From assembly GCF_028288105.1 (NCBI RefSeq), contig NZ_JAQBOI010000250.1:1-47108 (forward strand): DNA of 47,108 nucleotides. The letters run 5' to 3'. This DNA comes from Mucilaginibacter sp. (lineage in GTDB: Bacteria > Bacteroidota > Bacteroidia > Sphingobacteriales > Sphingobacteriaceae). Numbering within the stretch: position 1 is the stretch's first letter; each line of letters opens with the position of its first letter. The notes below the pieces were generated by a model. That model was not told the DNA's origin and did no database searches. It saw only the letters and a list, made by a program, of their open reading frames with translations. The position numbers were made by a program, and so were the translations under genes. Below, piece by piece: positions 19,441-28,099 of this stretch.

Positions 19441-21030
19441 TTATTGAAATATTATGCTGGTTTTCAGCTCGTTATTAAATTCTACCGATAGGTATTTGGC
19501 GGGCAAATATTTATTGTAACCATCAGCAAGTTCGTAGGTTAGTATTTCGAACTTGTTTACACCTGTAAACTGTATTGTAATAGTTTTGTTTAAAAGAACT
19601 TCGGTTTTAGATACCACATCTATTTCATACCCGGCATACAGGTGGAATATAGCCTTTGCGGGCAGGGGCTTTGATGCCGAAATAATATCTTTAATGGTTA
19701 TAACATCAACGCCAAAAGTAAAACATCTGCTGTGATCTGCTGCAAATGTTTTTTTGTATCCGTTATGACTGGCACACAGCTCATGTGCAAGTTGTGTATG
19801 TATTTGCACCTGCGCACGCCTGCCTACCCTAAAACCTCCCCATACTTCTGATTGGTTTTTCCCGGACACTTCAACTGTATTATGCGCGTTGGTTGAACGT
19901 TCGTAACTTCTTTTTCCGCCTATCTGATACGTTGAAGTCCCGGCATCAACAAACACAGGTAAATTGTTACTGTATAAAACAAATGAGAGTGCATCTGAAT
20001 GGCTGTGGCCCGGCTGATATGACGGCCCAACAGCTCCAACATCAATAACGCATTCGTATTTATCTGACTGGTATTTTCTATACCCCGAATCTTTTAAATT
20101 AAGCTGATTGTTTGCACTAATATTTAATTGTTGTGCAAAAGATTGCAACTGTGGGGTTGTAAACGTAATACCCGTTGCACTGTCATTAAAATGAGGTATA
20201 TCGCCATTTTTAAAGCTTATCAATTGCAGCCACTTTAACATATCCGCAGCCTTTTGCTTAATAAACATTAAAAAGTCACCATCATTATTATTTACATTGG
20301 TATACCAATCGGCAAGTTCCAACACCCTAAAAAATATAATTTGATGGTACATTGGGCTTAGTTCAAAGTGTGCACCATCATCTAACACCTGTTCGTTCAG
20401 TTCCTTATAAAGTATTGCTTTGGCTGTTTCACACCAGGCATCCACATTAAAAAAATGGCCGCCCATAAATAGCGCGAAGGCATCTTCCAGCAAGTGATTG
20501 CCTAATAAATGATATTCAAGATTATCATTCAAGTAGGCTAATTGTGCATAAAGATCACGAATGATGTCTGCGTTTTTTAAGTCTGCGGCACTTATAAACC
20601 GGATAGTGTTCATTACCCTTAAAGCCACCGGGTAGGGTTCCAGCTTTAGCTTTCCACTTTTAAGCCAGCTGCCTATATCATTAAGTAACGCTTGCTTTTG
20701 CTGTGTAGTAATATCAGCCTGGTGCAGATAGTTAAAGTATTGAAGATTATAGTTCCACAGTTTTCCGTAGCCCTGGTAATCCCAATCAACAGCATCATTA
20801 AACGAATGCTGAAGATTTAAAAAGTTGAAAGTATTAGAAGGTTTAAGAAGGCCCGCCACCTGGTATTGTATATTGAAACGTAACGGATTGTAAACCGGCC
20901 CGGCTTTAAATTTATGTTCAAACCAGGAAAGGTTATGAACAGTTTTTAGCCGGTAATAAACCTGATAAACAATCTGTTTAAATTTCAAATACCTAACGGT
21001 ACGGGCAAGTAATAAAATCTTCCTGATCAC
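19441..21030 (-). CDS. Heparinase II/III-family protein of polysaccharide operon
   Basis: A 529-residue protein with an N-terminal alpha/alpha toroid (about 75-290; KLWNYNLQYFNYL, then HLLGNHLLEDAFALFMGG) and a C-terminal beta-sandwich (about 310-525; PGHSHSDALSFVLY with the conserved His). These are the landmarks of heparinase II/III and related uronate lyases, which cleave by beta-elimination. No clear signal peptide precedes it (MIRKILLLARTVRYLKFKQI is basic and only weakly hydrophobic), unusual for a lyase of extracellular glycan. Such genes recur in exopolysaccharide loci beside a wecB-like gene and a bi-domain oxidoreductase, as here. It lies 8 bp from wecB. Confidence 0.82.
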   Translation of the reverse strand: MIRKILLLARTVRYLKFKQIVYQVYYRLKTVHNLSWFEHKFKAGPVYNPLRFNIQYQVAGLLKPSNTFNFLNLQHSFNDAVDWDYQGYGKLWNYNLQYFNYLHQADITTQQKQALLNDIGSWLKSGKLKLEPYPVALRVMNTIRFISAADLKNADIIRDLYAQLAYLNDNLEYHLLGNHLLEDAFALFMGGHFFNVDAWCETAKAILYKELNEQVLDDGAHFELSPMYHQIIFFRVLELADWYTNVNNNDGDFLMFIKQKAADMLKWLQLISFKNGDIPHFNDSATGITFTTPQLQSFAQQLNISANNQLNLKDSGYRKYQSDKYECVIDVGAVGPSYQPGHSHSDALSFVLYSNNLPVFVDAGTSTYQIGGKRSYERSTNAHNTVEVSGKNQSEVWGGFRVGRRAQVQIHTQLAHELCASHNGYKKTFAADHSRCFTFGVDVITIKDIISASKPLPAKAIFHLYAGYEIDVVSKTEVLLNKTITIQFTGVNKFEILTYELADGYNKYLPAKYLSVEFNNELKTSIIFQ

Positions 21031-21038
21031 AGCTATGC

Positions 21039-22133
21039 TTACCTTTGTAAATTTAACAAGGCATCTACAATTCTTTGTGCTGTTTTACCATCCCATAATT
21101 CGGGTATTCCCCCTTTTTTCCATTCGCCTTTAAAAAGCTTCTCAAAAGCCGGCCCAATAGCTTTTGGGTTTGTACCTAACAGCTCATTTGTACCCATTGT
21201 TATGGTTTCGGGCCTTTCTGTGTTATCACGTAAGGTCATACAAGGCACCGCCATAACTGTTGTTTCTTCAGTAATACCTCCAGAATCAGTAACTACAGCT
21301 TTTGCATGCTGTACAAGGTAATTAAATTCCAGGTACCCTAAAGGCTCTATCATGTGTAGGTTTGGCGCGCTCACACCAGCATTAGCAAGCATTTTTGCTG
21401 TACGCGGATGAACCGGAAATACTAATGGTAACCCACGCGATGACTCTACTATAGCAGCCATTAGTTGTTGTAAACCTTCTTCCTCGTCAACATTTGCCGG
21501 GCGGTGAAGCGTCATTACAATATATTCTTGGGGCTGCAAGCTAAGTTGGTTCCAAACAGCGGGCTGCTTAAAATTAGGCATTTGCTTTAATAACGTATCT
21601 ATCATGGTGTTACCCACAAAAAATATACGATCATCAGTTATTCCTGTTTTTCTTAAGTTATTATTCGCGGTATCTGATGTAGTAAAAAAGTAATCGGTAA
21701 TTGCATCGGTAACCATACGGTTAATCTCTTCGGGCATTGTCCAATCGCCGCTGCGGATACCAGCTTCAACGTGGGCAACTTTAATGTTATTAAGCTTTTT
21801 AGCAGATATTGCGCAAGCCATTGTTGAAGTAACATCGCCCACAACCAGTACCAGATCTGGCCTTGTCTCCATTAGTACTTTTTCATAACGAACCATTATA
21901 GCTGCGGTTTGCTCGGCCTGTGTACCTCCACCTGCTTCCAGGTTTATATGTGGTTCAGGTATACCTAATTGTTCAAAAAAATCACCAGACATCTTTTTAT
22001 CATAATGCTGACCGGTATGTATCAAACGGTAATTTATATCAAATCCTGCTTCATGTTTTTCTGTAATAGCGTTTATAATTGGCGCTATCTTCATGAAGTT
22101 GGGCCTTGCACCGGCTATAATATCAATATTCAT
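21039..22133 (-). CDS. wecB: UDP-GlcNAc 2-epimerase (non-hydrolysing)
   Basis: A 364-residue GT-B-fold epimerase converting UDP-GlcNAc to UDP-ManNAc or an analogue (the WbjD/FnlC type acts on deoxy sugars). Seen: the N-terminus IIAGARPNFMKIAPI (4-18), HVEAGIRSGDWTMPEEINR (about 120-138), TLHRPANVD, and VVTDSGGITEETTVMAVPC near the C-terminus with conserved Glu residues. Together with the dehydrogenase at 33.5-34.8 kb it could supply UDP-ManNAcA. The ARPNF version is the subtype found in loci with bi-domain oxidoreductase and heparinase, so a different HexNAc substrate is possible. Confidence 0.88.
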   Translation of the reverse strand: MNIDIIAGARPNFMKIAPIINAITEKHEAGFDINYRLIHTGQHYDKKMSGDFFEQLGIPEPHINLEAGGGTQAEQTAAIMVRYEKVLMETRPDLVLVVGDVTSTMACAISAKKLNNIKVAHVEAGIRSGDWTMPEEINRMVTDAITDYFFTTSDTANNNLRKTGITDDRIFFVGNTMIDTLLKQMPNFKQPAVWNQLSLQPQEYIVMTLHRPANVDEEEGLQQLMAAIVESSRGLPLVFPVHPRTAKMLANAGVSAPNLHMIEPLGYLEFNYLVQHAKAVVTDSGGITEETTVMAVPCMTLRDNTERPETITMGTNELLGTNPKAIGPAFEKLFKGEWKKGGIPELWDGKTAQRIVDALLNLQR

Positions 22134-22139
22134 ATTTAT

Positions 22140-23387
22140 TTATTTGTTTATTTTAAGATTTTGGTAGGTTTTAAGTTTTTGCATAATCTTACTATCGGTA
22201 GTAGGACTAAAGTTTTTCATACTGTACTTAAATTCTTTTATCCCGTCTGTACGGGCTTTAAGAGCGGGTGACATGCCATGCATAACACTCCCGTAATCAC
22301 CCTCGGCAATTTTATACAAGCCATTGGTGTATAAAAAATTATTACGCATAAGCACTCCTTTAGGCAATTCGTCGCAATCGCTGCTCTGCAATACTTTTAA
22401 ATCAAGCTGGCCTACAAATACATTATCGTTAACGGTTATATTATCTACAGTTTTATAAGTACACCCTGTGCCGCCTTTCATAAAAGTAATGCTGCTGGTA
22501 GGGCTGTCAAATACATTGTTACTTATAACATGCCCTGCGCCGCTCACCCTTACAGGCCATATGGTATTGGTAAACTTATTATTAATGATCTGGCATGAAT
22601 CGCCAAGCCTTAATGAAACGCCCGAACGGCAATCAGTAAACGTATTGCCGGAAACAATAACCCCGCTTGATTTACAGCTTATCGTTTCAGAATCGCCGAA
22701 ATAATTAAGGAAGTTGTTATTTATAATTTTACAGTTTGAACGGCTGTTACCAAACCCAACCCTGATAGCTTCTAATGCTTCGCCCTTGCGCGATTTTACA
22801 TTTCTGAAAATGCAATTCGATATAGTGTTATTATCCCCAGTCCAACCTTTTGAGTTTACGTGGATTACCGGCAGCCTGTTTTGCTTACCCTCAAAAGTGC
22901 ATTTATCAACCAGATTGGTTTTCCCAAAAAATTCGATCCAGTAAAACTGCGACTTTACATCCATATCCGGGAACGTACCTGTGTACTGAAAATCGCAATT
23001 ACTAATGGTATTATTATTTGCAGAATTTTTCTTTGTACCTATCTGAATCAACGCTTCGTAATCACGGTAATTTATCTGGTTATTTACAAAAGACACATTG
23101 CGTACGGTAATAAAATCACCTGTAACAATTATGCTACTGTTACCTCTGAGTGTGGTTTTACCACCTGCACCGGCAACAATAAAGGGCGCCCCCGAACTAC
23201 CGCTACCGGTTATGATAATATGCGTATCATTCAATGAAGCCGGCAGGTTATATACCTGCCCTGGCGTTGCATTTATACGTATATCATCTGCCTTTACAGC
23301 TGATATAGATACAAATGTTAAAAATATAACTGATGCAGCTTTGATAGCTAAATTTGCTACACGGCTTTCTTTCACTAATCGTTTCAT
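22140..23387 (-). CDS. PL6-type polysaccharide lyase (chondroitinase B/alginate lyase fold)
   Basis: The start at 23387 (MKRLVKESR) gives a signal peptide ending near VKADD (residue 35) and avoids overlap with the gene upstream; 415 residues. The body is a parallel beta-helix with repeated N-x-I/F-x-N turns. The PL6 catalytic region is seen as ETISCKSSGVIVSGNTF (Lys239) and SLRLGDSCQIINNKF (Arg260), matching the Lys/Arg pair that drives beta-elimination next to a uronate. In canonical family members the second motif is RHG; here it is RLG, so the His is missing. It is secreted or periplasmic and could trim or release the polymer made by this operon. Confidence 0.8.
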   Translation of the reverse strand: MKRLVKESRVANLAIKAASVIFLTFVSISAVKADDIRINATPGQVYNLPASLNDTHIIITGSGSSGAPFIVAGAGGKTTLRGNSSIIVTGDFITVRNVSFVNNQINYRDYEALIQIGTKKNSANNNTISNCDFQYTGTFPDMDVKSQFYWIEFFGKTNLVDKCTFEGKQNRLPVIHVNSKGWTGDNNTISNCIFRNVKSRKGEALEAIRVGFGNSRSNCKIINNNFLNYFGDSETISCKSSGVIVSGNTFTDCRSGVSLRLGDSCQIINNKFTNTIWPVRVSGAGHVISNNVFDSPTSSITFMKGGTGCTYKTVDNITVNDNVFVGQLDLKVLQSSDCDELPKGVLMRNNFLYTNGLYKIAEGDYGSVMHGMSPALKARTDGIKEFKYSMKNFSPTTDSKIMQKLKTYQNLKINK

Positions 23388-23392
23388 GATAT

Positions 23393-25504
23393 TTAAGTTA
23401 TTGATACCCAAGCCCCTGTTTTTAGGCTTTCTATAGCACCAAACGACGCCTTTGTTGTATTTAGTATTTCATCAAAGGGTATCAATGAATCGCCGCCAGA
23501 TTTAACACGATCTATAAGTAACTTAAACTGATCTTTGTGCCCTTTATCCAGACCTGTTTTTAGTTTCGAAAATCCTTTAAAGCCATAACCTTCGGTAACC
23601 CTGAAGTTATCCATTACAGCGATACGCTCTTGCGAGTAAACTTCAACCCGTTCTTTTGAATATGATTTTGAGCCATTAGCAAAGTAGTTGATAACACCGG
23701 TACTACCGTTTTCATATTTAAGTAATATGGAAGCGTTATCGGTATTCTCTTGGGGGTTTGTGCCCATAGCATTCATTACAACGGCTTTTACCTTGCTGCC
23801 TGTTAAAAACGTTATCAGGTCAATAAAATGGCAGGCCTCGCCAATTATACGGCCACCGCCAACTTTCATATCATGTACCCAAACGTTGGCCGGTATGCTG
23901 CCCGCGTTCATGGTAGCTATAACATTCATAGGGCTGTTGCCTACCAGTTTTTTTATCTTTTGAATATGCGGTGAAAATCTGCGGTTAAAACCAACGGTTA
24001 ATGTTTTGGTACCGTCGTAAGCTGCAACTATTTCTTCCAGCTCCGCACCGGTAAGCGCCAGCGGCTTTTCAACAAATACATGCTTACCCGCTTTTAAGGC
24101 TGCAGTAACCATACGCGCATGCTGATTGTGCCGTGTAGTTATCATTACCAGGTTTACAGCAGGGTCGCTTAATATCTCGTTATAATCTGTAGTACTCTTG
24201 GCTATATTATATTTTTTAGCCATTGTGGTACCGCTTAAGCCACTTGCACTTGCAATAGACACAATTGTTGCATTTGCTGTTTTTAAAGCCGGCAACATAG
24301 TCATATTGGTAAAGTTACCAGCGCCTATAATTCCAATACCAGCTTCGCCGGCACTAAAACTACCCTGGTGTAATACAACCGTGTTTGATGCGTTACTTTC
24401 CTCCGGATACTCTAATACAGATGCTATTGAACCCTTATTACTTATGTTGTCATAAATTTCTTTGTAGTTCTCTAATGCTACCCGTTCGGTTATTAATGAC
24501 TTAACGTCAAGCTTCCCGGTTGAAATTGACTGCAGGATGGTTTCAAAGTTCCTTTTTTCAGTCCAGCGTACAAATGCCACAGGGTAGTCAATTCCAGATT
24601 GCTCGTACATTTCATCGTAACGACCGGGGCCATATGAGCATGATACCTGGAATGACAATTCTTTCTCATAAAACTCAGCCCTGCTAAGGTTAAGCCCAAT
24701 AACACCTACTAAAATGATACGGCCGCGTTTACGGCTCATTTGCGCTGCTTGCGAAATGATCTCATCTGTTTTAGCTGATGCGGTTATAATAACGCCATCT
24801 GCGCCAATACCGTTGGTTATATTTATTACCGATTTAATTACGTCATCTCCTGCTACGGGGTTAACAACCAGTATACCTTTTTTACGGGCGATCTCTATTT
24901 TTGCAGGATCCAGGTCAACACCTATTACGCGGCAACCGCTTGCTACAAGTAATTCGGCTGCAAGCAAACCAATAAGGCCTAATCCTATTACAACAATAGT
25001 TTCGCCAATTGTGGGTTCGCATAGGCGTATCCCCTGAAGGCCTATGGCGCCTATAACTGTAAATGCAGCTTCTTCATCACTCACATTATCTGGTATAGAT
25101 GCAACCAGGTTTTTAGGAATGTTAACATACTCGGCATGGGGGCCGTTTGATGCCACACGATCGCCTACCTTAAATTCACTAACGCCCTCGCCTACTGCTA
25201 TAACTTTACCTACATTACAGTAACCTAACGGCAACGGCTGGCCAAGTTTGTTAAACACAGCTTCAAGCGTGGGCACTAAGCCTTCGGTTTTTATTTTATC
25301 TAATACCTGCTTAACCTTATCTGGCTGCTGGCGGGCTTTTTGTACAAGGTTTGCCTTACCAAATTCTACCAGCATTCTTTCTGTACCCAATGATACAAGG
25401 CTTCTGGAGGTTTTTATAAGTACGCTTCCTCTTGATACTTGTGGGGCAGGAATCTCTTCTAATATAGTTTCCCCGGTTTTAAATGATTGTATGAGTTGTT
25501 TCAT
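23393..25504 (-). CDS. Bi-domain oxidoreductase: zinc-type dehydrogenase fused to Gfo/Idh/MocA
   Basis: A 703-residue fusion. Residues 1-350 are an MDR alcohol-dehydrogenase-like domain (GRVxxG-type NAD site IVVIGLGLIGLLAAELL, about 168-184). Residues about 375-700 are a Gfo/Idh/MocA domain (GIGIIGAGNFTNMTMLPAL; EKPLAL with the conserved Lys, about 475-480; VGGGRIIGEACHFIDL with the family His). This arrangement is a recognised family in exopolysaccharide loci with WecB-like epimerase and heparinase. It probably oxidises or epimerises a sugar nucleotide or a lipid-linked sugar; the substrate is not established. It lies 3 bp from the acetyltransferase gene. Confidence 0.85.
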   Translation of the reverse strand: MKQLIQSFKTGETILEEIPAPQVSRGSVLIKTSRSLVSLGTERMLVEFGKANLVQKARQQPDKVKQVLDKIKTEGLVPTLEAVFNKLGQPLPLGYCNVGKVIAVGEGVSEFKVGDRVASNGPHAEYVNIPKNLVASIPDNVSDEEAAFTVIGAIGLQGIRLCEPTIGETIVVIGLGLIGLLAAELLVASGCRVIGVDLDPAKIEIARKKGILVVNPVAGDDVIKSVINITNGIGADGVIITASAKTDEIISQAAQMSRKRGRIILVGVIGLNLSRAEFYEKELSFQVSCSYGPGRYDEMYEQSGIDYPVAFVRWTEKRNFETILQSISTGKLDVKSLITERVALENYKEIYDNISNKGSIASVLEYPEESNASNTVVLHQGSFSAGEAGIGIIGAGNFTNMTMLPALKTANATIVSIASASGLSGTTMAKKYNIAKSTTDYNEILSDPAVNLVMITTRHNQHARMVTAALKAGKHVFVEKPLALTGAELEEIVAAYDGTKTLTVGFNRRFSPHIQKIKKLVGNSPMNVIATMNAGSIPANVWVHDMKVGGGRIIGEACHFIDLITFLTGSKVKAVVMNAMGTNPQENTDNASILLKYENGSTGVINYFANGSKSYSKERVEVYSQERIAVMDNFRVTEGYGFKGFSKLKTGLDKGHKDQFKLLIDRVKSGGDSLIPFDEILNTTKASFGAIESLKTGAWVSIT

Positions 25505-25507
25505 CGG

Positions 25508-26041
25508 CTAAATAAAAATTCCGTTTATAGATTTACTGTGAAGTTTGATATCAGAATCGTTATCAAACCTCATTCTTAATTTTTTTGCGGGTATGCCTGC
25601 ATATATGCTATAGGGCTCAACTGATTTGGTGACTACCGAGCATGCCGCTATAATAGCTCCCTCACCAATCTCAACGCCATCCAATACGGTAACCCCATGG
25701 CCCAGCCAGCAGTCTTTTCCAATAACTACCCCTTTTCTTTCGGCACGGCCTGTATCCCTAATGGGTACGCCAACTACATCAAAACGGTGATCGCCTCCTA
25801 TAATAGAAACGCGGGAAGCAAACATGGTATAGTCGCCAATTTTAAGATCATCAATTGATAAATGACAATTGTTACCGATATAAACAAAGTTGCCTACCGT
25901 TAATTTTTTACAATTGATAAAGTTGTTTTTACCCATGTAAAAGCCTTTACCCACTTCTGAGAATTTATATTTCACAGTAAGCAGATACGCCATGCGGAGC
26001 GCTTTATAAACTTTTTTTGGAAACTGTGTAATTGATGGCAT
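25508..26041 (-). CDS. Hexapeptide-repeat (LbH) acetyltransferase
   Basis: A 177-residue left-handed beta-helix protein. Hexapeptide turns run from about residue 35 to 150, with the catalytic-type region GGDHRFDVVG and the typical C-terminal coil WLGHGVTVLDGVEIGEGAI and IYAGIPAKKLR, which is the WbbJ/maltose-acetyltransferase pattern. It likely O- or N-acetylates a sugar in the repeat unit, using acetyl-CoA. The chosen start overlaps the GT4 stop by 38 bp; a Met at 25993 would remove the overlap, but the longer N-terminus (KKVYKALR) fits the family better. Confidence 0.82.
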   Translation of the reverse strand: MPSITQFPKKVYKALRMAYLLTVKYKFSEVGKGFYMGKNNFINCKKLTVGNFVYIGNNCHLSIDDLKIGDYTMFASRVSIIGGDHRFDVVGVPIRDTGRAERKGVVIGKDCWLGHGVTVLDGVEIGEGAIIAACSVVTKSVEPYSIYAGIPAKKLRMRFDNDSDIKLHSKSINGIFI

Positions 26042-27158
26042 TTGATATTTGCTTTACATAATTTTCAACATTGTACTGTTCCTCTATTTTGCGCTTTGCA
26101 TTCTGTTTTAATGATTGCAATAATTCGCGATCGTTATAGAGTTTCTCCAGATAATTAAATAAGCTATCCTCATTCAAATCCACATCCAGCAAACCATTGG
26201 TTTCATCTATTAAGTCTGCTTCACAGCCATCGCCTATAGAAGCAATAACAGGCAAGCCATATGTCATAGCTTCAGAAACCGCCAACCCGCCAAGCCCTGG
26301 CAAAACAAACACATCAGATCCAATAAAGTAATTTTCAACGCCCTTTATCATGTTACCTGTGAAATTGATTTTTTTTACACCCAATTTATTTGATAGCGCT
26401 TTTAAGACCTCGGAATGGTTTCCACCTCCAACAATATTCAGGGAAACATCTGTATGTTTGGCTTCAAGCTTAGCAAAAGCTTTAATTAACATTTCAATGT
26501 TTTTTTCTTTGTTAAGTGCCCCAACAAACAAAACATTAAACGAATGGTTTTTATGAAACTCGCGGTAAATGGCATCTGTATCAATAGTTTTTAATGCCGC
26601 CAGTTTGCTGGCGGTATCAACCACATTTACGGCCACAAAAATTCTTTCTTCGGGAACCCCTATCGCTAAAAAGTACTGTTTACCTATTGTACTGTAGGAT
26701 ACTATGGCATCGCTATGCTTCTCCATGTATTGAACAATACGATCTATTTTTTTCCTGCTTACATCATAATCACGCTTTTGCAGTTTACCAAGGCTCCACC
26801 AAATGTATTTTTTCCCAAATAATTTGCAATACGCAAATCCTTGTATAGCATTTAAAAAATTTGAGGCCCCCTCGGTTAATATCACATCCGGCTGCTGAAA
26901 GCAGAGATAAAAAAACAGGAATGGGCTAAATGGCATTGCAATAAGCCCATTTGCTGATTGCTTTTGTAATTTATATGAAATTAGCTTTTTGCTTTTAAAA
27001 GGAATTGCGCCTGTTGAGTTTACAACTTTTGTACCTTTAAAATCAGGGCCGTGGAGTATCTTAAAATCTACATTATCTACCTGAGCTATTTTTTCAAAGA
27101 TGGGAACACGCCAGTGTTGTATTACCCTGTATAGTACAAAAATTTTTAATTTTTTCAT
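26004..27158 (-). CDS. GT4 glycosyltransferase; 5' end duplicated upstream
   Basis: A 384-residue GT-B enzyme. The N-terminal domain begins IFVLYRVIQHWRVPIFEKIA and continues to a complete acceptor domain; the donor half has VLFVGALNKEKNIEMLIKAF (about 209-228), LNIVGGGNHSEVL, and the nucleotide-binding LPGLGGLAVSEAMTYGLPVIA with its conserved Glu. The protein looks intact. Its first 168 bp are nearly identical to the start of the gene at 29554. It adds one sugar of the repeat unit, identity unknown. It overlaps the acetyltransferase gene by 38 bp and lies 48 bp downstream of the hyaluronidase-like gene. Confidence 0.85.
   Translation of the reverse strand: MKKLKIFVLYRVIQHWRVPIFEKIAQVDNVDFKILHGPDFKGTKVVNSTGAIPFKSKKLISYKLQKQSANGLIAMPFSPFLFFYLCFQQPDVILTEGASNFLNAIQGFAYCKLFGKKYIWWSLGKLQKRDYDVSRKKIDRIVQYMEKHSDAIVSYSTIGKQYFLAIGVPEERIFVAVNVVDTASKLAALKTIDTDAIYREFHKNHSFNVLFVGALNKEKNIEMLIKAFAKLEAKHTDVSLNIVGGGNHSEVLKALSNKLGVKKINFTGNMIKGVENYFIGSDVFVLPGLGGLAVSEAMTYGLPVIASIGDGCEADLIDETNGLLDVDLNEDSLFNYLEKLYNDRELLQSLKQNAKRKIEEQYNVENYVKQISNAINYTVSKKSL
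26991..27158 (-). repeat. Duplicated GT4 5' segment, native copy
   Basis: This 168-bp segment begins exactly at the GT4 start codon and is repeated at 29378-29554 (177 bp). Aligned by eye there are about six substitutions in the well-matched 140 bp, a 6-bp TA insertion in the other copy, and a diverged A/T stretch at the start codon. Upstream sequences do not match, so the duplicated unit begins at the gene. Confidence 0.85.
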
Positions 27159-27206
27159 TAACTTTTTAAAGTAAAGTGCGGTTTTGATATCGTAAACCCA
27201 TCATTT

Positions 27207-28097
27207 TTAATGATATAATAATGGGCGGGTATAGTCAATTATGATCTTGTCTTTTATTTTATTTGAATCAACATTCGATAACGATCTTGGTATCTTCATG
27301 ATCTTTTTTGTGCCCTTTTCGCTTCCTTCCCACCAAAATACTCCTTTAACCTTCGTTCCATCTATGTTATAATTACGTATTATTGATATATAATTTAACA
27401 TATCTTGCTTTTCTATTATCTCGCCGCCATGTAACTTGTTACCAGGATTAATCATGTACCATATAAAAGGTATAACGGGTTTGTTCAATCGTTTTCCATA
27501 CTCCAAAGCAACTTGCAGATTTTGCCTAAGGTATTTTTCATTGGCAGACGATCCTTTTTCTTTATCAGTAAAAAGTATGTAAAGTGATGGTGAAATGAAA
27601 TCGCACAAACTTAATACTTTATCAAGTTTGTGGTTATTGTTCCAATAGTTTTGATAAGTATAATAAGTTCTGAATGGCAACCCGTATATGCCAATTTTTA
27701 AATTAGGCCTGATCATCCTTATCTCATTTATTAGTTGCACAAATTGGTCAACTGCATCGTTGAATTTATTGTCGTTAAAATTTTTCCTTTGCAGATTTTT
27801 GAACGCATCGTTTTCCAAATCGATCGATAATATGCCTGCGGCATTTTTATCAGGATAAAGTTTGTCCAAATTATTTTTTATCAATTGTTTGTTAACAATA
27901 TTTTGATTTAGCGGATCTATACCGTTTTGCCCCAAAACCCGATAGAACCGATACAGGTCATTATTTTTAAAAGGAGTTTCGTCACTATAACTATCCTTCC
28001 TGATATAAAAATGAAACTTGGCATCGACTTTTTGAGAATACACATTTACCGAAAGAAAGAATTCGACGCTAAATAAAAAAACAAATACAATTTTCAT
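27207..28097 (-). CDS. Secreted hyaluronidase-like (GH56-fold) glycoside hydrolase
   Basis: A 296-residue protein with a signal peptide (residues 1 to about 22, ending VYSQK). I did not at first recognise it, but the order of motifs resembles GH56 hyaluronidases: a DxE pair (SIDLEN, Asp93 and Glu95, like the catalytic D-W-E), IYGLP (137-141, like the YGFP/YLFP segment), SPSLYI (169-174, like FPSIYL), LRQNLQVALEYGKRLNKPVIPF (190-211, like the VREAIRVS...PVFAY region), and VFWWEGS (253-259, like GIVIWG). Six Cys residues of animal enzymes are absent. A hydrolase acting on a HexNAc-uronate polymer would fit this operon. Motif order and spacing are my reading; identity is low and unproven. Confidence 0.55.
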   Translation of the reverse strand: MKIVFVFLFSVEFFLSVNVYSQKVDAKFHFYIRKDSYSDETPFKNNDLYRFYRVLGQNGIDPLNQNIVNKQLIKNNLDKLYPDKNAAGILSIDLENDAFKNLQRKNFNDNKFNDAVDQFVQLINEIRMIRPNLKIGIYGLPFRTYYTYQNYWNNNHKLDKVLSLCDFISPSLYILFTDKEKGSSANEKYLRQNLQVALEYGKRLNKPVIPFIWYMINPGNKLHGGEIIEKQDMLNYISIIRNYNIDGTKVKGVFWWEGSEKGTKKIMKIPRSLSNVDSNKIKDKIIIDYTRPLLYH

Positions 28098-28099
28098 AA

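Noticed and set aside
26004..26041. Frameshift or mis-annotated start at the GT4/acetyltransferase overlap
   Set aside because: Both proteins are complete at family length. The 38-bp overlap can be explained by a longer N-terminus or a start at 25993.
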